Shown here piece by piece: positions 1 to 7,899 of a stretch of DNA of 22,640 nt. A program made the translations under genes and the position numbers. Positions within the stretch are counted from its first letter, which is position 1. Every line of letters begins with the position of its first letter. Below the pieces are notes generated by a model that was not told the DNA's origin, did no database searches, and was given only the letters and a program-made list of their open reading frames with translations. This stretch comes from Stentor coeruleus (lineage: Eukaryota; Ciliophora; Heterotrichea; Heterotrichida; Stentoridae), in contig MPUH01001155.1 of the NCBI GenBank assembly GCA_001970955.1, positions 1-22,640 on the forward strand, in the 5' to 3' direction.

Positions 1-1601
1 CATATGGTCACAGCCCAATTTATTATTCGATACAGTGCAAACATCAAGATATCACTGATTTACTATTAGAATATATGTGCTATTATATTGAAGAAGAGCA
101 AAACGCTTACGCATTTTATTTAAGTTTTGATGGAATAAAAAATGACTTGCCATTTATAATTAAAAACTCATCATCAAAGCTAGATTATTTTCTTTCCCAA
201 ATCTTGATATTTCATACTGATAGAGTATATTTCGGAAATCCTAAAGATGAATTACCAATAATTGAAGCAAATAGTTTTAGCGTAATTACTTTTCAAGATT
301 TTTCATCAAATGAAGGAGAAAAAGTTCCGCTAAAAATAAAAGAAATACCATTTTTACTTCCTTTCGGATTAGGCTCAAATGATAGTAAAGAATTGATCAG
401 TGCTATTATTTCATGTAGTAATACTGAAATCTTTAGAACTGAATTTGTACAGTGTCTAATCAATCAAAGATGGGAAGAAATATCCAATTATGTGTATTTA
501 TATACCATGCTATTGTGGGGCAATTTACTAATCATTTATTTTGTTTTAGCAAGTGATTCAAATTTTTTTGCTTGTTGTGCAATACTTGTGAATATTATAC
601 TCTTATGCTGGGAAGCAATTCAATTTGCTGCTGAAGGTAAAACATACTTTAAAGATAGTATGAATATTTTTGACCTTTTTAGATTTTTTATTACAGCAGT
701 TTACTTACTTTGGCATTTATTCGGTATTGAGTATTCATCGGTGACATGGTTTATGATAACATTTAATTTGATAAGAGGTCTTACAGGCTTTAGAGCTTTC
801 AACAATACGAGATATTTTATTAGATTGCTACAAATGTGCATCGTAAAAATTAAAGATTTTTTTATTATATTCATATATGCTACATTGTCTATAGGATTGA
901 TGAATTCAATTTCAACCCAGCAAGACTTTAATTATTATTCTATCTGGTCTTCTCCTTTTGGAATAATAGTTGGAAAAACCGATACTTTTTATGAAAACAA
1001 CTTCATTCAATCAGTCACATTCATTTTATCTGTTACGACGAATATGATTATTATGCTCAATATGATCATTTCTATTTTAGGTGATGTATTTGATGAGTTT
1101 CAGCTAAATGCAGAAATATACAACTATACTGAAATGGCTCAAGTTATATTAGAAACTGAGCAAATCTTATCATATTTAGGTTCTATCGAAAATTTAAGAT
1201 ATTTACATATTTGTGTTCATGCATATGAATCAACAGGAAATGAATGGAAAGGAAAAACAATAGACATGCGTGATTATTTAAAAGATGAATTTTTTTCTAA
1301 ATATCTAAAGCCTTCACTCGATGAAAATCTTAAGCAGATAAGTAAAGAAATGAATCAAATTAAAACTATTGAAAATAAAATTCAAACTGTTAGTGAAGAA
1401 GTAAAAGCTGCAATTGAAGAAGTGAAAGCTGTTAAAACTATTGAAAATAAAGTTGAAGCTGTCAGTGAAGAAGTAAAAGCGGTAAGTGGAGAAGTAAAGA
1501 TTGGCATGAATAATCTCAACAATAGAGTTGAGGATATGGAAAAAAGCATTTCTAATATTCAAGGAAGCATTGACTTACTTTTGAAAATCCTCAATAAATA
1601 G
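1..1601 (+). CDS. Ankyrin/TRP-type cation channel, 3' part (5' end outside window)
   Basis: The frame is open from base 3 to a TAG at 1599-1601, so the first Met (base 75) is probably internal. The 24 codons before it read like the end of an ankyrin repeat (GHSPIYYSIQ, then ITDLLLEY). Numbering from that Met, six hydrophobic segments follow at about 139-158, 165-184, 198-217, 225-253, 257-280 and 310-339. The stretch WEAIQFAAEG..YF.DSMNIFDLFRF between S2 and S3 is typical of the TRP/ion-transport family, and the pore lies between the last two segments. From about 400 the protein is a charged coiled coil with a 24-residue repeat. This predicts a plasma-membrane or ciliary cation channel of TRPA-like layout. 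The gated ion and stimulus cannot be read from sequence. It converges on the Rab gene at 2090. Confidence 0.85.
   Translation, partial: YGHSPIYYSIQCKHQDITDLLLEYMCYYIEEEQNAYAFYLSFDGIKNDLPFIIKNSSSKLDYFLSQILIFHTDRVYFGNPKDELPIIEANSFSVITFQDFSSNEGEKVPLKIKEIPFLLPFGLGSNDSKELISAIISCSNTEIFRTEFVQCLINQRWEEISNYVYLYTMLLWGNLLIIYFVLASDSNFFACCAILVNIILLCWEAIQFAAEGKTYFKDSMNIFDLFRFFITAVYLLWHLFGIEYSSVTWFMITFNLIRGLTGFRAFNNTRYFIRLLQMCIVKIKDFFIIFIYATLSIGLMNSISTQQDFNYYSIWSSPFGIIVGKTDTFYENNFIQSVTFILSVTTNMIIMLNMIISILGDVFDEFQLNAEIYNYTEMAQVILETEQILSYLGSIENLRYLHICVHAYESTGNEWKGKTIDMRDYLKDEFFSKYLKPSLDENLKQISKEMNQIKTIENKIQTVSEEVKAAIEEVKAVKTIENKVEAVSEEVKAVSGEVKIGMNNLNNRVEDMEKSISNIQGSIDLLLKILNK
1362..1505 (+). repeat. Two tandem 72-nt units in the channel's coiled-coil tail
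   Basis: Units 1362-1433 and 1434-1505 encode near-identical 24-residue segments, each starting KTIENK and continuing with SEEVKA. The unit is in frame and keeps a heptad-like pattern, so it probably lengthens the C-terminal coiled coil that drives assembly of TRP-type channels. The copies differ at several bases, so this is not a very recent duplication. Confidence 0.75.
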
Positions 1602-2089
1602 TTAATTAGGTTATCTAAATTCTTCCGTAGAAAATCACTTGCTATATAAATCAAAATGCATAATTTAAAATTCTCTTTTGAAATATCTTAAATCAAATTA
1701 TTAATAATCTTTTTTTTTACTTTTCAGCATTGCATGCCATGATTGGAATTAGAGGAATAACTTTGTGTTGAAAAATATCAAAGGGAAATTAATTTAGATA
1801 TTTTAGGATAAAGCTAATTTTTAAGCCTATAAATAGTATTGATTTTTTTATGAAGCACGAGAAATTATGTTTAAAATTAACTTGCTTTATGATAAATAAT
1901 ATTGAATTTTCAGATATATTTTTTGCCTTATAAATAACTCAAATAGAAATAATATGCTTATCTCTCATATCATAAGCAACTATAATTTATTTAAAACACT
2001 TATATTTACAGTTCTCAATCATATTCGCTATTATCCATAACTATAAATGAGCCTTCATCTATTATCAAAATCTAACATCTCAAAGGTCA
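1602..2089. other. Convergent intergenic region
   Basis: No open frame of note. The left part, after the + strand channel gene, favours G over C (for example 1741-1810). The right part, after the - strand Rab gene, favours C over G (1990-2089). This matches the rule seen elsewhere in the window that DNA downstream of a gene is G-rich on its coding strand. No RNA gene was recognised. Confidence 0.5.
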
Positions 2090-2734
2090 TTAAATATTAT
2101 TACAGCATCCAATAAACCTTCTTTCCTCTACCTGTGGAACAAGTACTCTTCCAATACTTTCACTAGGTCCTCTAGCTTTAGCACTCCTTGACTTAAAATT
2201 ATATATTTCCTGTAACAAATTTTCAAAAGCTTCTCTAACTCTAGTAACACTAACAGCACTAGTTTCTTCAAATAGCATCGAATAACATTGGGCAAATTTC
2301 ATACCCTGTTCCTTTGTAACTTTTCTACATTGTGGGTTTTTCTCACATAAGTCAATTTTGTTTCCAACAAGCATTATAATAATATCAGTTTCAGCATTTT
2401 CCTTTAGATCATCCAACCACTTTTTGATATTCATAAAAGATTTCTCATTAGTCACATCATAAACTAATAAAGCTCCAACTGCTCTTCTATAATGTGCACT
2501 TGTTATAGATTTATATCTTTCTTGACCTGCAGTATCCCAGATTTGTGCTCGAACAGTACCACCTGTCATTAGAGGTACGGTTCTTGTTGCAAATTCTACA
2601 CCGATTGTTGATGTAGGATTTTTAGGTAAGGTGCCTTTGACGTATCTGGATAATAAGTGCGTTTTACCAACTCCAGCTTCACCGACAAGGACGATTTTGT
2701 ATAGATAGTCATAATCTTCTTCGGTACTTTGCAT
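2090..2734 (-). CDS. Rab11-like small GTPase
   Basis: A 214-residue protein of normal Rab length. P-loop GEAGVGKT is at 18-25, switch I TIGVEF at 43-48, WDTAGQE at 66-72 with the catalytic Gln at 71, NKID at 125-128 and ETSA at 157-160. The N-terminal DYLYKIVLVG, the LLSRYV after the P-loop and the C-terminal CCNNI closely resemble the Rab11 group, whose animal members end CCQNI. The twin Cys 210-211 would be geranylgeranylated. Rab11 proteins act in recycling-endosome and membrane traffic, in ciliates including the contractile vacuole and ciliary base. The loop after NKID is slightly longer and richer in Cys and Lys than in animal Rab11. The Met at 2734 fits the family start. Exact subfamily rests on recall, not an alignment. 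Confidence 0.92.
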   Translation of the reverse strand: MQSTEEDYDYLYKIVLVGEAGVGKTHLLSRYVKGTLPKNPTSTIGVEFATRTVPLMTGGTVRAQIWDTAGQERYKSITSAHYRRAVGALLVYDVTNEKSFMNIKKWLDDLKENAETDIIIMLVGNKIDLCEKNPQCRKVTKEQGMKFAQCYSMLFEETSAVSVTRVREAFENLLQEIYNFKSRSAKARGPSESIGRVLVPQVEERRFIGCCNNI

Positions 2735-3330
2735 TTATTTTAAGTAGATTATTAGCTAAAATAAGACCTTTTAGATTTATGCTTGACTAGGTTTTTTTGG
2801 ATATTGGCTCGCAAAGACTGCTACAGAAGAAATTTTCTGGTAGGGCCAGCCTTTTTGAACGTTCTGTCAATTGAAGAATTGGGCTTTGGGTGCTACCTCG
2901 AAAAGGGGTTTTGTAGTTGGTTTTTTGTGGATTGTCGAAATACTCACAAAGGTCTTTATAGATTCATTTATTGTCTTTGCTGACTTTGACATGGGAATTT
3001 TTGTCTCATTCTTGCTCTTTGATTTTCGCTAGACGAGATAATTTCCTGATAATAATAGTCTTTAAGAAAAAAATTATAAGGAGGATTTTAAGTCGGGATA
3101 TGCAGCTTGTTGAAGTAAAGGGAATTCTAGGTATGACTTTATATAGGAGCAATGAAGGATTTTTATTGAGAATCACTCATAAAAGAGATTAAAGTTATTG
3201 AAAAATATCTCAAAAAAATCAAATTTTTCCATAATACTCTCTTTATCCTAAAATATTTATCAAAACACAATCATTATCTTATATTTTCTTTTTATCATAA
3301 AATCATATTAACTTCCTAAAAAAAATACCA
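2735..3330. other. Intergenic region with a composition switch near 3190
   Basis: From 2760 to about 3190 the + strand is rich in G (21 G and 6 C in 2881-2940), which is C-rich on the coding strand of the downstream Rab gene. From about 3200 to 3330 it is the reverse (10 C and no G in 3241-3300), just downstream of the 196-residue gene. Two short open frames on the + strand (2783-2983, 2971-3192) resemble no family and are not called genes. The upstream part probably holds the Rab promoter. Confidence 0.5.
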
Positions 3331-3921
3331 TTATCTAACTGCTAGTTTTTTAAAGCAATAAGCTTTCTCCCATTTTAACAATATTTCTTCTGTCCTTTTT
3401 ATAACATCATTAAGACTTATTTGTGTAACCATAATGCATGAGTTTTTCTTTGTATTAGGCTGAGAATTTGAAAATCTAGATATATTTTTCGTAAACATCA
3501 TCAAAGCATCTCCTTTAGGTGATTCAACTAAAGATACAGGAGAACTTCTTAATGATATGGCTGTTTTTTTTGTCCTTCCTTTAAGTTTTTTAGAACTCTC
3601 TGTGCTTTTGATATCTTTTCCTTTGCAATCATTTGGAGTTGTAGTATTTTTCTTTACCTGCGAACGAAGTTCAATCACTAAAGCTTGGAGTTTTTGGTTT
3701 TCTTGTTTAAGTTTAGCGATTTCTTCTGATTGATAAATGATAAGATGCTTTTTTTCTTTTGATGATGGAGACTTTTTAAGTGAAAGTTTTTTGTATAAGC
3801 AAGATTTTAGGACTGGGGAGGAATAAGGGTTATGGATAAGGTTTTGGCTTTTCAATGCACTGGAGATGGAACTTGGACAGTTTTCTGTTTTTTTTTGTGG
3901 GGTTTTCGGTTTTTTGTCCAT
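3331..3921 (-). CDS. Small basic coiled-coil protein, unrecognised
   Basis: A 196-residue protein rich in Lys, Ser and Thr that I cannot assign to a family. The first 60 residues are low complexity with many Ser-Pro and Lys-Ser pairs. A short coiled coil follows at about 66-92 (EEIAKLKQENQKLQALVIEL), then a second basic stretch with SSPVSLVESPKGD. A possible helix near the C-terminus carries RTEEILLKWEKAY. The layout suggests a phosphorylated cytoskeletal or basal-body-associated protein, but that is inference. It sits 125 bp downstream of the WD40 gene on the same strand and ends in TAA. Composition and codon use match the neighbours, so it is probably a real gene. Confidence 0.65.
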   Translation of the reverse strand: MDKKPKTPQKKTENCPSSISSALKSQNLIHNPYSSPVLKSCLYKKLSLKKSPSSKEKKHLIIYQSEEIAKLKQENQKLQALVIELRSQVKKNTTTPNDCKGKDIKSTESSKKLKGRTKKTAISLRSSPVSLVESPKGDALMMFTKNISRFSNSQPNTKKNSCIMVTQISLNDVIKRTEEILLKWEKAYCFKKLAVR

Positions 3922-4046
3922 TTTACAATTGAAAAGATTATCAAGTTAGTAAAGACAATTTTTTTAATTAAAAATTTGCCAATCATTGCTTTATACAAAC
4001 CTAATACAACTCATATTAATTAATTCTTTTAATAAGATTAATACTT

Positions 4047-5360
4047 TTATCTTTGTGCTACTCTAAACATAGAAGGGATTTTCCATACCTTAAAACTTAA
4101 TGAAGTATAAGCACATAATATATACTTACCAGAATTAACAGTTTTAAATGAAATCAAATATGTGTCATAGTTTGAGTAATAGCAAATCTGTTTTTTTTTA
4201 GAAAGGTCCCATAATCTTATAATAAAAGGCTCATCTGAATACGACATAAGCAAAGTTGGAGAAAGTTCAATTGTTTTGTAAAGGTCATAATTTTCTAATG
4301 AAAACTCATTTAAGCATTGTCTTGTGAAGTAGTCATGAATATAGCAAGTTCCCTGTAATGTTACAATAATAATTGTTGAATTATAAGTGAGAAAAGAAAA
4401 ATCGTTGATTGAATTCGAAGATTTAACTTGGAGTTCTTTTATAGTAGTTTTGTTATCAAGTGAGTAAAAAATAATATGCTGTTTACAACTAATTGCTAAT
4501 ATATTTGATTTTGGACATATCCTTAATTTCTTATACACAAAAAACATAAGCGTGACAACCCCAGCAACTTCTCCACTAGGAAACTTCCATATTTTCACAG
4601 TATAATCGGCAACAAGAGCTAAAACCAAACTAAAAATCTCATCAGCAGCCACATCTACAACTTTTTTCTTCAACCCACTTACATCTAAAATCAACTCCCC
4701 AGCACATTCTCTAATATTCCATACCTTAACTGAATTACTATCCCCTATACTACTAAATTCTTTATAATCATTTTCCCCTGATCCTGAAATAATCATATTA
4801 TCATCTTTACTTATAAAAATACAATTAACAGGACTTATATCAGCTTTTATAATCTTAATACATTCTTGATATTCAATATTCCATATACGTATAGTTTTAT
4901 CATTTGATGATGTTATAGCAAGTTTAGAATCAGATGTTGTTTTAATGCTAGTGATTTGAGATGTATGGCCATTAAGACTACCATGATAGCGATTTTGATA
5001 AAGGTTGAAAATACTTATAGAATTGGAGGTATATTGGAATAAAAGATAGATTGAGTTGGGTGTTATGGTAATATGAGATATTATACAGGGAAATATAGGG
5101 AGGAGGAAGCTTTGTTTGAGTGAAGGGAGATGCCATAGTTTGATTTCCCCGGCTAGAGAACCGGTTATGATGAACTTGCTATCTGAACTCAAGCACATGC
5201 AGCTAATGTTAGATGTATGTCCTTTCATTAATATATGCTTCTTATCTCTGACTTGAATTATCTTAGTTGAGTCTTTATAATTAACTCTTCTTTCTTCACC
5301 TGTTTTGATAAAGTATGATATTACATCCTCACTTTCTTCATACTTTAACCCAAAATCCAT
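4047..5360 (-). CDS. WD40-repeat protein
   Basis: A WD40 beta-propeller protein of 437 residues if translation starts at the Met at 5360. The frame opens 14 codons earlier (5402), but that extra stretch is AT-rich and resembles 5' leader, so I prefer the second Met, MDFGLKYEESED. Repeats end in the usual dipeptides: KLWHLPS after the GHTSNISC start, RIWNIEY after GHTSQITS, KVWNIREC, KIWKFPSG, RLWDLSKK and a last KVWKIPS. The first two blades are the most canonical; the middle ones are degenerate and one carries an insert rich in Ser, Asp and Asn. WD40 propellers are protein-interaction platforms; the partner here is unknown. The gene is divergent from the coiled-coil gene at 5635. Confidence 0.82.
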   Translation of the reverse strand: MDFGLKYEESEDVISYFIKTGEERRVNYKDSTKIIQVRDKKHILMKGHTSNISCMCLSSDSKFIITGSLAGEIKLWHLPSLKQSFLLPIFPCIISHITITPNSIYLLFQYTSNSISIFNLYQNRYHGSLNGHTSQITSIKTTSDSKLAITSSNDKTIRIWNIEYQECIKIIKADISPVNCIFISKDDNMIISGSGENDYKEFSSIGDSNSVKVWNIRECAGELILDVSGLKKKVVDVAADEIFSLVLALVADYTVKIWKFPSGEVAGVVTLMFFVYKKLRICPKSNILAISCKQHIIFYSLDNKTTIKELQVKSSNSINDFSFLTYNSTIIIVTLQGTCYIHDYFTRQCLNEFSLENYDLYKTIELSPTLLMSYSDEPFIIRLWDLSKKKQICYYSNYDTYLISFKTVNSGKYILCAYTSLSFKVWKIPSMFRVAQR

Positions 5361-5634
5361 ATATAAATAAAAAAGTATCGAAAACTTGATATAATTACAC
5401 ATAGTTTAATCAACTTATTAAAAAAAAAATATCATAATTTACATATGATACTATAAACATATATTAACAAAATCTTCCAATTGTTATTAAATAAGCCATA
5501 TTTGCCTTATATCCCTATGCTTTAACTTATTAAATTGCTCAAAAAAAACATTAACAAATATTTCCTAATTCCAAGCTTGCAATACACTAAATATTTTTTA
5601 TCATCTTAAAATAATTATTTTTACTTACAAAGAT
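5361..5634. promoter_or_regulatory. Divergent intergenic (bidirectional promoter) region
   Basis: This 274-bp AT-rich stretch lies between the start codons of the WD40 gene (-) and the 730-residue coiled-coil gene (+), so both promoters should be inside it. It has poly-A runs near 5420 and 5541. Its right half favours C over G, as seen upstream of other + strand genes. No specific factor-binding motif could be assigned. Confidence 0.4.
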
Positions 5635-7827
5635 ATGCAAGACTCAAATTTCGAATTGTTTTATAGCCATACAGAAGGTGATGAAGGGAGTTCTTTTTCT
5701 CCAGGCTATAGAACCGGTAAACAACGCTATCCAATACTTCAAAAACAAGCATATCGTCCTAAATACATACGTTGTACAAAATCTCCTTTAGAAGACAAAC
5801 TTAATTTATCCTCACAGAATTTCTGTGAATCATGTATAAAACATATGCGAAAAAACGAAGAACTATCCAAACAAAATAAGTTTTTATCAGAAAAGTGCCT
5901 AACAACAGAAAGACATTTGAAGCAATATGATAATTTATTAGAAATAAAAGATTATAGATTACAACAACAAGAGCTTGCTTTGAAAAAAGACATTGAGATA
6001 TTTTCGATGGAAAAAGAGAAGTTCTTAAAAGATAAGGAGTTTTTTGAAGAGCTGCGTACTGAGTTTTTTAAAGATCATGAAGGAGACTTAATATCAAGTG
6101 AGCAGCTTGAGTCAAAATTTGAAGAATTAGCTGAAAAAAAGAGAGAATTAGTTGAGATATTGAAAAACATTGAGACTAAAAGCTATGAATTAAACAAAAA
6201 AGAAGAAAATCAAGGGATTTATGATAAGTATAAAGAAAGGCTTATAATAAGCAGAGAACAGGATATACAAAGGCTTATGGGTCAAGAACAAATGTATGAA
6301 AGTAGGTCATCAACACCAGTTTTCAATAAAAAATCAGAGAGTGTTGCTTATAGAAAATATAGTGTAAATGAAAAAACTCAGGATTCTAATATAAATTTGC
6401 TGGAGTTATTTGAAATAAAGGCCAAAATAGAAAAAGAACAAAAAGAGCTGCATGCAATAATCGATCAAAAAACCCAAGATTTAGAAATTAGAGAAAAAAA
6501 ATTGGCTGTAGATAAAGAAAGCCTAGAATTCACACAAGAAAGAGTTGCTGAAGAGCTTGAAAGTATTGATCAACTTAAAATAATCCTCAACACCCAAATG
6601 AAAAATCTAGAACGTGAACGGGCACTTTTACATCAAAACTACAATGAAAAATTAAAAGCCTTTATGATTTTTGATAAAAAAAACCAAAAATTTGAGTCAA
6701 AAGATAAAGTCCATAGAAAAAACTCTTCAATAGATGACCTTCGTAGTTATACCGAACCTAAAGATGTAACTTTTAGAGAAAATCCTAACAATCCTGAGAA
6801 TCTCCTAAAAGAATATGAAATGAAATACAAAGACTGCGAGTTTAAACTAAAAGAAACTGAGGATAAAAACCAACAAATTGAAGCAAAATTTAAGCAGCAA
6901 GAAGAAACACTCAAAGAATTTATAGAAAAAGTTCATACATATGAAATAAAATTCAAAGAGCACGAAAATCATAACAAAGAATTCGAATCTAAAATGAAAA
7001 ACTATCAAGTTGAAATTGATTTCTATAAAAATCAATTGAATTCTACTGAAACAAAAAGAGAAGAACAGCTAAAACTCACATCTCAGCTAAGTGAAAAGAT
7101 AAAAAGCATCAAAACTAAGAAAAGAGATATCAAGAAAAAAGTCTTAGAATTGGAAAAAAACTTAAAAAATTATAGTGAAGGTTTATCTACAAGGTCTTAT
7201 AATGAAGAATGTTGCATAAAATGCTTGGATTTAGAGAAAAAATACACTGATTCTGGGGATAAGATAATTGAACTTAATGAAAAAAATAAAAATCTTGAAC
7301 AAAAACTAGGAAAATTGATACAAATTAATGCAGAATTGCAGAAAACAGCAGAAGAATATAGAGCTGAGATTATGTCAATGGAAGAAAGGGTATTTACATT
7401 GGAAAATTGTACTGAAGCACCTGATACTTATACAACCAAAGTTAAAATGATGTCAGAAGAACTACAAATGAAATTGAACCAGATTAAAACTAAGGAAAAT
7501 GAACTTAAGGCTTTGGAAAAACACCTTATGAGAGAAAAAGAGTCTATAGATGCTGCAGCTCAATTTGTTAAGAACATAAACGAAGATTTAGACATACAAA
7601 AACAATCACTGATCAAAGAAAAAAATACCGTTGAAAATCAAAAATTATGCCTTGAAGAAATAGAAAAAAAGCAGCAAGAAAAAGCTAAATTCCTCCAAAC
7701 CAAACAAGAAGAACTAGTCCTATTTCGTGAAAAGCTATGCGAACGAGAAAAGTTTTTTCAACACAAAGGGCAAAGATTATCAATGCCAGACATCCCAAGC
7801 CTAAATCTCTCTTTCTTAGATACTTAA
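5635..7827 (+). CDS. Long coiled-coil protein with CxxC motifs, unrecognised
   Basis: A 730-residue protein, nearly all predicted coiled coil from about residue 70 to 710, very rich in Glu, Lys and Gln. The N-terminal 60 residues are not coiled and contain FSPGYRTGKQRYP. A Cys pair (FCESCIK) occurs at about 64-67, and a second Cys group (ECCIKC) at about 525-529 interrupts the coil; each starts a new helical stretch. A short Ser/Tyr-rich hinge is near 220-250. Such proteins are usually structural elements of basal bodies, centrosomes or cortical fibres. The LRRC45-like gene starts 72 bp downstream on the same strand, which fits but does not prove a cytoskeletal role. I do not recognise the family. 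The start at 5635 is the first Met after an AT-rich leader; the stop is TAA. Confidence 0.8.
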   Translation: MQDSNFELFYSHTEGDEGSSFSPGYRTGKQRYPILQKQAYRPKYIRCTKSPLEDKLNLSSQNFCESCIKHMRKNEELSKQNKFLSEKCLTTERHLKQYDNLLEIKDYRLQQQELALKKDIEIFSMEKEKFLKDKEFFEELRTEFFKDHEGDLISSEQLESKFEELAEKKRELVEILKNIETKSYELNKKEENQGIYDKYKERLIISREQDIQRLMGQEQMYESRSSTPVFNKKSESVAYRKYSVNEKTQDSNINLLELFEIKAKIEKEQKELHAIIDQKTQDLEIREKKLAVDKESLEFTQERVAEELESIDQLKIILNTQMKNLERERALLHQNYNEKLKAFMIFDKKNQKFESKDKVHRKNSSIDDLRSYTEPKDVTFRENPNNPENLLKEYEMKYKDCEFKLKETEDKNQQIEAKFKQQEETLKEFIEKVHTYEIKFKEHENHNKEFESKMKNYQVEIDFYKNQLNSTETKREEQLKLTSQLSEKIKSIKTKKRDIKKKVLELEKNLKNYSEGLSTRSYNEECCIKCLDLEKKYTDSGDKIIELNEKNKNLEQKLGKLIQINAELQKTAEEYRAEIMSMEERVFTLENCTEAPDTYTTKVKMMSEELQMKLNQIKTKENELKALEKHLMREKESIDAAAQFVKNINEDLDIQKQSLIKEKNTVENQKLCLEEIEKKQQEKAKFLQTKQEELVLFREKLCEREKFFQHKGQRLSMPDIPSLNLSFLDT

Positions 7828-7899
7828 TTTTAACCTAAAAAAGCTTATAAAATATTTAAACTTCTTCTTTCCAATATCCACATATTTAAATAATTTTTC

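Noticed and set aside
2735..3180. A - strand reading that looks like a Gln-rich protein if TAA and TAG are read as Gln
   Set aside because: It has nine stops in about 149 codons, which is what this base composition gives by chance (about 6 percent); the window's genes use TAA and TAG as stops.
2783..3192. Two short overlapping + strand frames (66 and 73 codons)
   Set aside because: They lie in G-rich upstream DNA of the Rab gene where stops are rarer, resemble no family, and no 15-nt intron joins them convincingly.
4047..5402. Longer WD40 start at 5402
   Set aside because: The 14 extra codons are AT-rich leader-like sequence; the Met at 5360 begins the charged, coding-like part.
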